Shown here piece by piece: positions 33,071 through 41,568 of a DNA stretch of 64,000 nucleotides. A program made the position numbers and the translations under genes. Each line of letters begins with the position of its first letter. Position 1 is the first letter of the stretch. The DNA lies in NCBI GenBank assembly GCA_018335035.1, contig JAGXKT010000001.1, positions 124,001 to 188,000 on the forward strand, given 5' to 3'. This DNA comes from Phycisphaerae bacterium. GTDB lineage: Bacteria > Planctomycetota > Phycisphaerae > SM23-33. The notes under the pieces are model-generated. The model was not told the origin of the DNA and did not search any database. It saw only the letters and a program-made list of their open reading frames with translations.

Positions 33071-34509
33071 GCGGCGTCCTCCCCGATCACGTGCAGCACG
33101 AGCGTGTTCGCCGTGCCGGACTGCGTGATGGGCCGGCCGGTCACGACGGCGAGCGTCTGGCCGGGCTTTGCCAGCCCGTGCTCGGCGGCGCGGCGCTCGG
33201 CCAGCGCCAGCGCCTCGCGCGTGTGTTCGACGATCGCCGCCTCGGCCGGGACGACCCCGTAGTCCAGCGCCAGCCGGCGCAGCGTCGCGCGGTGCGGGGA
33301 CAGCGCCAGAATCGGCACCGGCAGCCGCCGCTTGGCGAACAGGCGCGCCGTCCGCCCGCTGATCGTGTAGACCGCCACGGCCGCGATGTTCTCACAGGCG
33401 ACGACGTGCTCGACGGCTTGAGCCAGCGCCGCCGGCGAATCCGACGCGCCGCCGGCAAGCGGGCGGTACGTCTCGTCGTGATACGCCTGGGCCGCCTCGA
33501 CGATGTCGTTCATCACGCGGACCGCCCGGACGGGATACGTTCCCACGGCCGTCTCGCCGGAGAGCATCACGGCGTCGGCGTGGTCGAGCACGGCGTTGGC
33601 GACGTCGGAAACCTCCGCCCGCGTCGGCGACGGGGACGACGTCATCGTCTCGAGCATCTGCGTGGCGATGATGCACGGCGTGTTCGCCGCCTGGCATTTG
33701 CGTGCGATGCGCTTCTGTGCGATGGGCACGGCCGGCAGGTCCATCTCCACGCCCAGGTCCCCGCGGGCGACCATCACGGCATCGGCGGCGTCGACGATCG
33801 CGTCGATGTTGTCCATCGCCTGGGGCTTTTCGATCTTGGCGATGATCTGCGCCGCGCAGCCGCGCTCGTCCAGCGCCGCGCGCAGCGTCTTCACGTCGTC
33901 GGACGTGCGCACAAATGACAGAGCGACGTAGTCGATGCCGCCGTCCGCCTCGTCGGCGGCGCGATCGGCGATCCAGTCCAGGTCGCGCCGGTCCTTCTCG
34001 GTCAGGGCGGACAGCTCCAGCGGCGTTTGGGGCAGGTTCACGCCCTTGCCGGCCGCGAGGATGCCGCCGCGCTCGACGCGACAGCGCAGTTCGTTTTGGT
34101 CGCGGTCTTCGACGCGGAGGCGAATCCGCCCGTCGTCCAGCAGGACAGGATCGCCGATGCGGGCGGCACCGACGAGTTCGGCCAACGTTGTGGCGATGCG
34201 GTCGGCCCGTCCCTGAGTGCAGTCCCGCGCGATGGCGATCTCCTGCCCGTCGGCCAGCAGGACCGAGCCGCCGATGATGGGCCCGACGCGAATCTTGGGC
34301 CCGCACAGGTCAGCCAGCACGGCCAGGGGGGTGCCGCGTTCGCGCTCGACGCGACGAACGGCGCCACACAGCGCCGTGTGCTGATCGGGCGTGCCGTGAG
34401 CGAGGTTGATCCGCGCGCAATCGCACCCGGCATCGACGAGACGGGAAACGTCGGCCTGATTGCCACAGGCGGGGCCGAGCGTGGCGATGATCTTCGTGCG
34501 GGCATCCAT
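33067..34509 (-). CDS. pyk: Pyruvate kinase
   Basis: Transfers phosphate from phosphoenolpyruvate to ADP, the last step of glycolysis. The 480-aa protein carries ARINLAHGTPDQH, LADLCGPKIRVG, the catalytic IIAKIEKPQAMDNIDAI region, the metal-binding VMVARGDLGVEMD, and the CIIATQMLETMTSSPSPTRAE motif. PPDK, encoded at 44526, catalyses the opposite direction (pyruvate to PEP), so regulation of one or both is expected. The -10 box lies only 6 bases before the ATG, with no ribosome-binding site, suggesting a leaderless mRNA. Confidence 0.95.
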   Translation of the reverse strand: MDARTKIIATLGPACGNQADVSRLVDAGCDCARINLAHGTPDQHTALCGAVRRVERERGTPLAVLADLCGPKIRVGPIIGGSVLLADGQEIAIARDCTQGRADRIATTLAELVGAARIGDPVLLDDGRIRLRVEDRDQNELRCRVERGGILAAGKGVNLPQTPLELSALTEKDRRDLDWIADRAADEADGGIDYVALSFVRTSDDVKTLRAALDERGCAAQIIAKIEKPQAMDNIDAIVDAADAVMVARGDLGVEMDLPAVPIAQKRIARKCQAANTPCIIATQMLETMTSSPSPTRAEVSDVANAVLDHADAVMLSGETAVGTYPVRAVRVMNDIVEAAQAYHDETYRPLAGGASDSPAALAQAVEHVVACENIAAVAVYTISGRTARLFAKRRLPVPILALSPHRATLRRLALDYGVVPAEAAIVEHTREALALAERRAAEHGLAKPGQTLAVVTGRPITQSGTANTLVLHVIGEDAA

Positions 34510-34515
34510 AGCGGT

Positions 34516-34544
34516 ATTCTAGCTTGGATACAGCTGAACCACAA
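34516..34544 (-). promoter_or_regulatory. Promoter of pyk, leaderless type
   Basis: On the minus strand TTGTGG (34544-34539) and TAGAAT (34521-34516) are spaced by 17 bases. The pyk ATG begins 6 bases after the -10 box, so the mRNA probably starts at or next to the start codon. Confidence 0.6.
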
Positions 34545-34776
34545 AGGCCGCAGAGCAGGCGACGTGATGAGCCAACTGTGCATCGGAAGCATTTGGGACA
34601 TATCGCTGCGCGCCCGTTCGGACGGGCGCGTCACGACCGCATGACGCGGCACGGGCGCATCGCCGACGGACAGGGTTTACGGTTTCCCGTCGGGCGTCCG
34701 CAGATGCTGCAACGTTCCACGACTGCCGTGGTCTCTGCGGTGATCGGGAGATGTCGAGGCCCGCCGGCGGCGCATG

Positions 34777-34802
34777 AAAAGCGCCGCCCGAAAGCGGCGC
34801 TT
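34777..34802 (-). terminator. Intrinsic terminator of the cold-shock gene
   Basis: Read on the minus strand, AAGCGCCGC and GCGGCGCTT form a 9-bp stem around TTTCGG, followed by more T residues (TTTTC). It is 22 bases after the cold-shock stop. Confidence 0.75.
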
Positions 34803-34823
34803 CATGCGGGACCAGTCTGCGCC

Positions 34824-35027
34824 TCACGTGGCGACGCGCACGTTCAGCGCTTTGGCGCCCTTAGGGCCGTCACTCCTTTCGAATTCGACACTCTGGCCCT
34901 CTTCCAGACTCTTGAAGCCATCCATGGCGATGTCGCTATAGTGCACGAACGCGTCCGTGCCATCGTCCATTGTGATGAATCCGAACCCCTTGGAGTTGTT
35001 GAACCACTTGACCGTTCCGGTAGCCAT
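34824..35027 (-). CDS. Cold-shock domain protein (CspA family)
   Basis: A 67-aa single-stranded nucleic acid chaperone. It carries the RNA-binding motifs KGFGFI (RNP1) and DAFVHY (RNP2, an A replacing the usual V), with the normal five-strand barrel length. AAGGAG lies 8 bases before the start at 35027. The long in-frame upstream ORF to 35198 is unlikely to be translated; the region is more probably a long 5' leader like those of csp genes elsewhere (inference). Confidence 0.93.
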   Translation of the reverse strand: MATGTVKWFNNSKGFGFITMDDGTDAFVHYSDIAMDGFKSLEEGQSVEFERSDGPKGAKALNVRVAT

Positions 35028-35252
35028 ACGTCGGCTCCTTGTTTGCAGCACGGCACCGTCGGATTCACGGGACACGTCACAAGCGCACGGATCGCGCGGA
35101 ATTACCCGGAGAGAATGCACAAACGCGTTTTGCGTGACATGCGCGAACGAAACACCCTTGCGTATCCTGCAAATGGCCCGCCTGCCCAGCGGGTCCAACC
35201 GGCGAGCGGGAAACGCTTCCCCGACTACTCACCGGCCCCATCTAACTGAACC

Positions 35253-36236
35253 TCAAATGTACCTTCCCATCATCGATACGTCAAGAAGATTCCGGCACAA
35301 CTTGTCGCGCAGACGCACGGTGGCGAGCAACGTGGCCGCAACGGCGGCGTCGTCCAATACGCTGAGCGACATGCCGGGGCTTGTGATCGTTCGAACGCAC
35401 CGGCCGCGCGGCGCAAACTGCTCGGCGCGCGTCGGCCCGAACAACACCACGGTCGGTGTGCCGACAGCCGCGGCGAGGTGGCTGACGCCGGAATCATTCC
35501 CGACATAACCGTGCGCCCCGCTCAGAACGCCCGCCAGCGTCGAAAGCGACGGCTGGTCGAGCACGGGTAGCCCGGCAAACGCCTCCCGTGACGGGCCGCG
35601 CTCACGCTCGACGGGACCAAGCACAACCGCCGGCCGGATGCTGTGCGGCATATGCCGGGCGAGCGTCGCGAACTTCTCCGCCGGCCAGCACTTGTCCCGC
35701 GACCCGGCGCCGGGATGCAGGACAACGTAAGCCCTGTCCGGCGCGACGTGCGCCGCGGCAAGCGCCTCGCCCGCCTGCCGCCGCCAATCGCGCGGGACCG
35801 GCCAGGGATGCTCGGCGGGGATCGGTGTCGGCCCGAGCAGGTCGGCCCACAGGTCGAGCAGATGCCCGCGCGCGTGGGGCGGCGGGCGGACGGGCAGCAC
35901 GGCCGCGTCTGTCGCGCCGCACATCGTCGCCAGGCGCGGGCCGTTGCCGCCGAAGCAACTGACGACGCGATCGTGTGTGCCGAGAAGCCCGGGCAGGGCG
36001 CGGTCGCCGATCGGCGTATCGCTCATCAACTCGTGTATCGGCAGCGCGTCGAAGTCCATCGCGCGATCGCAGGCGCCCAGCCCGACCAGCAGATGCGCCT
36101 TCTCGCCGCGGGCGACGAGCGTGACCGCTCCGTCAATCGCGCGCAACAGATGCCCGAACAGCACCACGTCGCCCAGCGCGCCGGGGTGTACGGCCAGGAT
36201 GCGTCGGCTCGGCGAGTCACTCGTGCTGTGGTTCAT
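35253..36236 (-). CDS. Glycosyltransferase family 9 (heptosyltransferase-like)
   Basis: A 327-aa GT-B enzyme of the ADP-heptose:LPS heptosyltransferase family. The features are HPGALGDVVLFGHLLRAI (N-terminal domain), VLHPGAGSRDKCWPAEKF and GYVGNDSGVSHLAAAVGTPTVVLFG (donor-binding C-terminal domain). It would add a heptose or a related sugar to a lipid A core or to a similar surface polysaccharide, though the donor cannot be read from sequence. It follows mnmA on the same strand with a gap of 36 bases that holds a copy of the GCTGATCGCTGA repeat. No ribosome-binding site is visible before the ATG. Confidence 0.88.
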   Translation of the reverse strand: MNHSTSDSPSRRILAVHPGALGDVVLFGHLLRAIDGAVTLVARGEKAHLLVGLGACDRAMDFDALPIHELMSDTPIGDRALPGLLGTHDRVVSCFGGNGPRLATMCGATDAAVLPVRPPPHARGHLLDLWADLLGPTPIPAEHPWPVPRDWRRQAGEALAAAHVAPDRAYVVLHPGAGSRDKCWPAEKFATLARHMPHSIRPAVVLGPVERERGPSREAFAGLPVLDQPSLSTLAGVLSGAHGYVGNDSGVSHLAAAVGTPTVVLFGPTRAEQFAPRGRCVRTITSPGMSLSVLDDAAVAATLLATVRLRDKLCRNLLDVSMMGRYI

Positions 36237-36250
36237 GGGGGGTCGCTGAT

Positions 36251-36268
36251 GGCTGATCGCTGACGGCT
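36251..36268 (+). repeat. Dispersed repeat, GCTGATCGCTGA family, copy 2
   Basis: GGCTGATCGCTGACGGCT, preceded by TCGCTGAT. It lies in the short gap between mnmA and the GT9 gene. Confidence 0.75.
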
Positions 36269-36272
36269 CTTT

Positions 36273-37340
36273 TCACGCCTCGATCCACCCGCCGCCGAGC
36301 AACACATCGCCGTCATAGCAGACGGCCGCTTGTCCCGGCGCCGGGGCGTGGACGGGCTCGTCGAAGCGTACGTCGAACGTCTCGTCGCCGATGCGCCTAA
36401 CGCGGGCCGGCGCGCCGAGGTGGTTGTAGCGGACCTGCACCGTGGCATCGAACCGCTCGGGCACGTCCTGTTGCCAGCAGGCGCCGCCGGCCGTCAGGGT
36501 GCGCGACGCGGCGCCGTCGCGTGGGGCGACGACGACGGCGCGGCGGTCCGGGTCGATCCGCGTGACGTACAGCGGCTCACTCGCCGCGACGCCCAGCCCG
36601 CGCCGCTGGCCCACAGTGAAGTGCGCGTAACCGTCATGCGTGCCGAGGACGGCGCCCGACATATCCTCAATCGGGCCCGGCGCCAGTGCTGTGTCGTGCC
36701 GGACGGCGGCTTGCCCGGCCCGACGCGCGAGGTACGCACGGTAGTCGCTGTCGGGGATGAAGCACACGTCCTGGCTTTCCGGCCTGTCGCTTGCGGGCAA
36801 GCCCAGCCGCCGCGCGATCCGGCGGGTCTCGTCTTTGCCGGACAGCTCGCCGACCGGCAGCACCAGTCGCTCAAGCGCCGCGGGCGGCAGGGCGAACAGG
36901 GCGTAGGACTGGTCCTTGTGGCGGCAACGGCCCCGTGCGAGGGCGGCCGCGCTGTCGCGCTGCGCGCGGCGGGCATAGTGCCCCGTGGCCACCAGGCGTA
37001 CCCCCAACCGGTCGGCGACGGACAGCAGCGTCGGGAACTTCACCCACACGTTGCATCGCGCGCAGGGGTTCGGCGTCCGCCCGGCGGCATATTCGGCGGC
37101 GAAGTAGTCGACCACCCGCCCGAAGGCCTCGCCGGCGTCAACAACGTCGAAGCCGATTCCCAGTGCCTCGGTCACGCGGCGTGCGTCCGCGGCCGGGTCC
37201 GCGCCCTCGCCCGCGGCCTCGTGCATCCGCAGGAAGACGCCGTGAACGGCGTATCCGGCCTCGCACAGCAGCGCCGCGGCGACGGCAGAGTCCACGCCGC
37301 CGCTGAGGGCGACGACCACTTTGTGTGTTGCCTCCGCCAT
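36273..37340 (-). CDS. mnmA: tRNA-specific 2-thiouridylase
   Basis: Puts sulphur on uridine 34 of tRNA-Lys, -Glu and -Gln with ATP and a sulphur donor. The 355-aa protein has the ATP pyrophosphatase loop SGGVDS (residues 13-18), the catalytic cysteine 93 in NPCARCNVW and the second catalytic cysteine in DVCFIPDSDYRAYL. The start at 37340 (MAEATHK) is chosen over 37394 because the family begins at this point. A TACAAT box is 6 bases upstream with no ribosome site between, suggesting a leaderless mRNA. It probably reads through into the GT9 gene. Confidence 0.95.
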   Translation of the reverse strand: MAEATHKVVVALSGGVDSAVAAALLCEAGYAVHGVFLRMHEAAGEGADPAADARRVTEALGIGFDVVDAGEAFGRVVDYFAAEYAAGRTPNPCARCNVWVKFPTLLSVADRLGVRLVATGHYARRAQRDSAAALARGRCRHKDQSYALFALPPAALERLVLPVGELSGKDETRRIARRLGLPASDRPESQDVCFIPDSDYRAYLARRAGQAAVRHDTALAPGPIEDMSGAVLGTHDGYAHFTVGQRRGLGVAASEPLYVTRIDPDRRAVVVAPRDGAASRTLTAGGACWQQDVPERFDATVQVRYNHLGAPARVRRIGDETFDVRFDEPVHAPAPGQAAVCYDGDVLLGGGWIEA

Positions 37341-37346
37341 GGCGCC

Positions 37347-37352
37347 ATTGTA
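37347..37352 (-). promoter_or_regulatory. -10 box before mnmA, leaderless type
   Basis: TACAAT on the minus strand, 6 bases before the mnmA ATG (37340). The -35 position (TGCGGC) is poor, so this is a moderate call. Confidence 0.45.
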
Positions 37353-37387
37353 CCGCACGCACGCCGCCGGCCGCAGTGGGACGCGGT

Positions 37388-37416
37388 TTGACAAATCGCC
37401 GGCGGGCGGGTCTACT
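37388..37416 (+). promoter_or_regulatory. Sigma-70 promoter with consensus -35
   Basis: A perfect TTGACA (37388-37393) and TCTACT (37411-37416) with a 17-base spacer. The ATG of the VTT-domain gene is only 10 bases past the -10 box and has no ribosome site, so the transcript is nearly leaderless. It is back to back with mnmA. Confidence 0.65.
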
Positions 37417-37426
37417 CCCCGTCACG

Positions 37427-38203
37427 ATGTCCGATTCCGCGACAGAGCATTCAGCCGATTCGAACCGGCCGGTGGCGTCCGACCCCCGCTGCGGGCGGTG
37501 CGGCATGGGCGTTGCGCCGGAGGCGCGCTTCTGTGACCATTGCGGCGCGCGGCTCGGTAAGCATGCGTCCGTTCCATGGTGGCACCTGCACCGGCGTCTG
37601 TACGACTGGACGCTTGCGTGGGCGTATCGGCCTTCGGCGGCGGTGGCGCTGTTCGTGCTGAGTTTCGCCGAGAGCAGCTTCTTTCCCGTGCCGCCGGACG
37701 TGCTGCTGATGCCGCTGGTGCTCGGCAATCGCCGCAAGTGGTTTCGCTATGCCCTGACGTGTTCACTGGCCAGCGTGCTCGGGGCGGTCGCGGGCTTCAT
37801 GATCGGCTGGCTGGCGTGGGGGGCGGGCGTCGATCGCCTGTTCTTCGACTACGTGCCGGGCTTCACCTCTCACGTCCACGAAGTCGTCAGCAGCCGATAC
37901 GACCAGTACAACTTCTGGATCGTCTTTACGGCGGGCTTTACGCCCATTCCCTTCAAAGTCATCACGATCACCGCCGGCGTGTTCGGCACGAGCGGTGCCG
38001 TGGAATCGCCGCCGGTCTTTTTCGCCGTCTTTCTCGTGGCCGCGACGGTCAGCCGCTCGGCGCGGTTCTTCCTCGTCGCCGGGCTGATGCGGCTGTTCGG
38101 CCCGCGCATCACGCCGTTTATCGAGCGCTACTTCGGCTGGTTGACGCTGCTGTTCGTGGCGCTGCTGGTCGGCGGGTTCGTGGTGATCAAGTATGCATTC
38201 TAG
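37427..38203 (+). CDS. Zinc-ribbon and VTT (DedA/YqaA-like) membrane protein
   Basis: A 258-aa protein. Residues 22-40 form a zinc ribbon (CGRCGMGVAPEARFCDHCG) in the cytoplasm. About five hydrophobic segments follow, with the conserved VTT (SNARE-associated/DedA) signature region (FAESSFFPVPPDVLLMPL and FTAGFTPIPFKVITITAG, with the F-x-x-x-PxP-x-K motif). Family members are involved in lipid flipping or membrane homeostasis. The zinc ribbon in front is an extra domain that ordinary YqaA proteins lack. The promoter and leaderless start at 37427 support the short N-terminus; the ORF beginning at 37325 is not supported. Confidence 0.8.
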   Translation: MSDSATEHSADSNRPVASDPRCGRCGMGVAPEARFCDHCGARLGKHASVPWWHLHRRLYDWTLAWAYRPSAAVALFVLSFAESSFFPVPPDVLLMPLVLGNRRKWFRYALTCSLASVLGAVAGFMIGWLAWGAGVDRLFFDYVPGFTSHVHEVVSSRYDQYNFWIVFTAGFTPIPFKVITITAGVFGTSGAVESPPVFFAVFLVAATVSRSARFFLVAGLMRLFGPRITPFIERYFGWLTLLFVALLVGGFVVIKYAF

Positions 38204-38608
38204 AGCTTGTCCGCGCTGCGGCGTGATTGTGTGCGACACAGAGACCCAGAGGCCATACGGTCCGCATGGGCGCCGAGCACAGCATCGAAATGCAGACCAT
38301 TGCGAGCCGGCGGAGACGCTGACGCCGGCGTCTGTGCATAGGTCGCTGTTGTTTCGGCGGGCGCCGATACGTGTGCAGCAGCGCCAATTCGATCCCGCCG
38401 GTCATCTCGCATAGCGGCGATGGCGTCCCGTCAGCGCCTTGGCTGGGGTACGACCAAGGCGTCAGACGCGCCTGACGCCTAACGAAGACAGCGGCTACAA
38501 GAAGACGTCGTCAATGCAGCATTCTCAAGCGAACAGAGACCCAGAAAACAAAGCGCGTCGTCCTTGTTCTCTGCTTCTCTGGGTCTCTGTGGGGCAGTTC
38601 GGTGCCTC
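38204..38608. repeat. Gene-free region with CACAGAGACCCAGA repeats
   Basis: 405 bases with no convincing ORF. The 13-base word ACAGAGACCCAGA occurs directly at 38238-38250 and 38533-38545, and inverted at 38578-38590. The last two form a long hairpin (next entry). A short ORF with CPRCG and CD residues at 38193-38414 was considered and rejected. Confidence 0.6.
38533..38590. other. Long hairpin between the VTT and zinc-ribbon genes
   Basis: A 13-bp perfect inverted repeat (ACAGAGACCCAGA, 38533-38545, and TCTGGGTCTCTGT, 38578-38590) with a 32-base loop that contains a further short inverted pair (ACAA and TTGT). It lies between the two convergent genes and could act as a bidirectional terminator, or be part of the dispersed repeat family. 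Confidence 0.6.
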
Positions 38609-39112
38609 TCACGCACTGATTTTCTCGCGGAGCTGGTTGAGGTAGCCGTTTTTGACCTTGGGCGGCATGTCGTCCAGCGCCGGCTCCAAAGCGTTGCCCA
38701 TAAGGAACTCGTCGACGGCCTGCGTGCCGGTCTTGCCGTAGGCGGCGAGCTTCTCGGCATGCGTCTCGGCGCGGTCCAGCTTGCCGGCGGCCATGTCCAG
38801 ACAGTAGTTGACCACGAAGTGATGCAAGTCGCGGCTGGAAACTTCGTCGCGCTGATCAAGGGGGACCTGTTCGCGCATGTCGTCCTCGTCGAGCTGCGAC
38901 AGCTCCTGGTCGACGAGACGATGGAGTTCCTCCTCGTGGCGACGTTCGGCCTCGTTGTCCACGGGGGTCAACGGCAGGGCCTGCTCATCATCGCCGACCG
39001 CCGGAACGTACGTCGAGCCCCCGCAGTAGGGGCATTTTCCGCGCTGCCCGCCTGCATTGTCCGGGGCCTTGATCTCTTTACGGCAATGCTCGCACTGGAA
39101 ACTGATAGACAT
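38609..39112 (-). CDS. Zinc-ribbon protein with an alpha-helical tail
   Basis: A 167-aa protein. The first 40 residues carry a zinc ribbon (FQCEHCRKEIKAPDNAGGQR and GKCPYCGG), similar to the finger of MJ0042-type domains. The rest is a charged helical region (RHEEELHRLVDQELSQLDED, HAEKLAAYGKTGTQAVDEFL) without a recognised family. It is cytoplasmic in appearance. GGGAGA lies about 9 bases before the start at 39112. It follows the UPF0047 gene on the same strand by 36 bases, suggesting co-expression. Function unknown. Confidence 0.7.
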   Translation of the reverse strand: MSISFQCEHCRKEIKAPDNAGGQRGKCPYCGGSTYVPAVGDDEQALPLTPVDNEAERRHEEELHRLVDQELSQLDEDDMREQVPLDQRDEVSSRDLHHFVVNYCLDMAAGKLDRAETHAEKLAAYGKTGTQAVDEFLMGNALEPALDDMPPKVKNGYLNQLREKISA

Positions 39113-39148
39113 GGGCTTGTCTCCCGTCACGAGTCGCCGTCGCGGCGG

Positions 39149-39571
39149 CTACTCGCCGATGACCTTGACCAGCACCCGCTTGGGGCGCCGGCCGTCGAAT
39201 TCGCCGTAGAAGATCTGCTCCCACGGACCGAAGTCCAGCTTGCCGTCGGTGACGGCGACGACGACCTCCCGGCCCATGATCTGACGCTTGTGATGCGCGT
39301 CGCCGTTGTCCTCGCCCGTGCGATTGTGGTGGTAACGCTCGGGCGACGCGTCGAACGGCGCAAGGTCCTCAAGCCACTGCTTGTAATCTTCGTGCAGGCC
39401 CGGCTCGTCGTCGTTGATGAACACGCTAGCCGTGATGTGCATCGCGTTGACCAGGCACAGTCCCTCGGCTACGCCGCTGGAGCGGAGCACCTTCTCCACC
39501 TCGTCGGTGATGTTGACCAGCGCCATCCGCTGTGGCACGTTGAACGTCAGATACTCGGTCGTCGATTTCAT
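39149..39571 (-). CDS. UPF0047 / YjbQ family protein, second copy
   Basis: A 140-aa protein of the YjbQ family, distinct from the copy at 8957. Here the motif set is [19 protein letters not shown], the [16 protein letters not shown] segment with its metal-binding histidine, and the C-terminal [20 protein letters not shown]. The two copies come from different subfamilies (HTTAGVTINE in the first, [12 protein letters not shown] here). The activity is unsettled. It is followed by the zinc-ribbon gene and is divergent from the radical SAM gene, with a GCTGATCGCTGA repeat between. Confidence 0.85.
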   Translation of the reverse strand: MKSTTEYLTFNVPQRMALVNITDEVEKVLRSSGVAEGLCLVNAMHITASVFINDDEPGLHEDYKQWLEDLAPFDASPERYHHNRTGEDNGDAHHKRQIMGREVVVAVTDGKLDFGPWEQIFYGEFDGRRPKRVLVKVIGE

Positions 39572-39696
39572 TTCGCCGCCTCCCGGCCATTCGTATGATA
39601 ACGCGTATGCCTGCAGCTTTCAGCAATCAGCTACCGGCGGGCAATGATCGGAACGTTGCATCGCGCATCGCGCCAATGGGGGGGGCGTTCGCTGGA

Positions 39697-39714
39697 AGCT
39701 GATCGCTGATAGCT
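39697..39714 (+). repeat. Dispersed repeat, GCTGATCGCTGA family, copy 3
   Basis: AGCTGATCGCTGATAGCT. An inverted-type relative (CAGCTTTCAGCAATCAGCT) lies about 90 bases to the left near 39613. It sits between the divergent UPF0047 and radical SAM genes. Confidence 0.75.
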
Positions 39715-39771
39715 CGTCGCTGGCGTGCCCCTGGCTGGCTCGGCGCCGTCACAGGGGAGCGACTCACCCGA

Positions 39772-41538
39772 ATGGAACACGACATCGACATCATGCTCTC
39801 CGGCGTCCGCCGACCCGTCCAGTACGTCGGGCTGGAGGTCAACGCGCGCTGCGCGGGCTTCACCGCCGCGGAGGTGTCGGTCGCGCTGGCGTTTCCCGAT
39901 ACCTACGCCATCGGCATCAGCCACCTCGGCAGCCACGTGCTCTACCACACCCTGAACGACCTGCCCGGCGTCGCGTGCGACCGGACGTACTGCCCCGCGC
40001 CGGATGCCGAGCGGCTCATGCGCGACGAGAAGGGTCGCCTGTTTGGCTGGGAGAGCCGCCTGCCGCTGGACGCCTTCGACGTGCTGGGCTTCTCGCTGAG
40101 CTACGAGCTGTGCGTCACGAATGTGCTGACGATGCTCGACCTGGCCGGGCTGCCGCTGCGGGCGGCCGACCGCGACGAGACCCATCCCCTGATCGTCGCC
40201 GGCGACGCCCTGGCCGACAGTCCCGAGCCAATGGCGCCGTTCATCGACCTGTTCCTCGCCGGCGACGGCGAGGCGACCATGCCCGCGTTGGTCGAGCTGC
40301 TCCGCCGCGTCAAGCAGGACGGTGCCCCGCGCGAGAAAGTGCTTCTCGAGGCCGCGCGGACCGTCCCCGGCGCCTACGTGCCGCGGTTCTACGTCCCGGA
40401 GCCGGTCGCCGAGACGGGGTTGTCCGTTCCGCGACCGGTCCGGCCCGACGTGCCGGAACGCATCGAGCGGGCGCACCTGGCGGACCTGTCCGCCTCGCCG
40501 GCGATGGAGGCGCCGCTGGTGCCGCTGGCCGAGGGCGTCCACGAGCGCGTGATGATCGAGATCATGCGCGGCTGCCCGAACGGGTGCCGTTTCTGCCAGG
40601 CCGGGCACGTGCGCCTGCCGGTGCGGTGGCGGCCGGTTGATGACATCGTCCGGATCGCGCGCCGCGCGATCGACGCGACCGGTTACGACGAAATCGCGCT
40701 GTTGAGCTTGTCGACCAGCGACTACCCGCGCCTCGATGAGCTGATCGATCGCCTTCGGGCGGAGTTCGCCGGCGAGCACGTCTCGCTGTCGCTGCCGTCG
40801 CTGCGGGTGGACGCCCAACTGAAGCACCTGCCGAAACTGACCAGCGACGTACGCAAAGGCGGGCTGACCATCGCGGCCGAGGCCGGCTCGCAGCGGCTCC
40901 GCCGGGCGATCGGAAAGCGCATCAGCGAGGCGGACATGCTCGCCGGCGTTCGTGCGGCGTACGAAGCGGGCTGGCGGAAGGTGAAGGTCTACTTCATCGC
41001 GGGCCTGCCGGGCGAGACGGAAGCGGATATCGATGCGATCGCCGACCTGTGCCGTCGGCTCAGCGCCACCGGCCGCGAGGTGATCGACCAACCCGGGGCG
41101 ATCAACGCCGGCGTCTCGTGGTTCGTCCCAAAGCCGCACACGCCGATGCAGTGGGAGCCGATGGCCGGCGAGGACTACTTCTGGTCTGTCCGGCGGCGCC
41201 TGAAGGAGGCGACGCGCCGCTCCCCCGTGCACGTGAAGTTCCACCGCATCGAGCGGAGCATTTTAGAAGGCGTCATCGCCCGCGGCGATCGGCGCGTCGG
41301 CGATGCGATCGAGCGCGCCTGGCGCCGCGGCGCGCGGTTGGACGCGTGGAACGAGCATTTCGACGACGACCGGTGGCGCGCCGCCTTCGCGGCCGTGGGA
41401 ATCGACCCCGACGCCATCGCCCGCCGGACGCTTGAGGTGGGGGTCCCGCTGCCGTGGTCGCACATCCGCTGCTGTCGTAGCGAGCAATTCTGTGCCGACG
41501 GACGCGGCCGGATGCTGGAGGCGCTGGGCGAGCGCTAG
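39772..41538 (+). CDS. B12-binding-domain radical SAM protein
   Basis: A 588-aa protein of the TIGR03960 type. Residues 15-210 form a cobalamin-binding-like Rossmann domain, and the radical SAM domain follows with the 4Fe-4S motif Cys268-x3-Cys272-x2-Cys275 (RGCPNGCRFCQAG). Downstream, AAEAGSQRLRRAIGKRIS and GLPGETEADIDAIADLCRRL are typical of the family. Its reaction is not known; in other genomes such genes sit next to a TIGR03936 partner, ribonuclease G or ribosomal proteins L21 and L27. Here no partner is adjacent. The ATG has GGGGAG about 13 bases upstream, rather far, so the start is only moderately certain. Confidence 0.88.
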   Translation: MEHDIDIMLSGVRRPVQYVGLEVNARCAGFTAAEVSVALAFPDTYAIGISHLGSHVLYHTLNDLPGVACDRTYCPAPDAERLMRDEKGRLFGWESRLPLDAFDVLGFSLSYELCVTNVLTMLDLAGLPLRAADRDETHPLIVAGDALADSPEPMAPFIDLFLAGDGEATMPALVELLRRVKQDGAPREKVLLEAARTVPGAYVPRFYVPEPVAETGLSVPRPVRPDVPERIERAHLADLSASPAMEAPLVPLAEGVHERVMIEIMRGCPNGCRFCQAGHVRLPVRWRPVDDIVRIARRAIDATGYDEIALLSLSTSDYPRLDELIDRLRAEFAGEHVSLSLPSLRVDAQLKHLPKLTSDVRKGGLTIAAEAGSQRLRRAIGKRISEADMLAGVRAAYEAGWRKVKVYFIAGLPGETEADIDAIADLCRRLSATGREVIDQPGAINAGVSWFVPKPHTPMQWEPMAGEDYFWSVRRRLKEATRRSPVHVKFHRIERSILEGVIARGDRRVGDAIERAWRRGARLDAWNEHFDDDRWRAAFAAVGIDPDAIARRTLEVGVPLPWSHIRCCRSEQFCADGRGRMLEALGER

Positions 41539-41568
41539 CCGCCGCCATACGGGCGGGCCCATTCGGCC

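Larger units (their letters stand above)
34510..34823. other. Intergenic region between pyk and the cold-shock gene
   Basis: 314 bases with no supported ORF. It holds the pyk promoter, a CCACAAAGGCCGCAGAG word (34539-34555) resembling the CACAGAGACC family at 38238 and 38533, and the terminator of the cold-shock gene. Confidence 0.5.

Noticed and set aside
38193-38414. 73-residue ORF with a CPRCG motif
   Set aside because: Only one cysteine pair, no ribosome site, and it runs through repeat words; not convincing as a gene.
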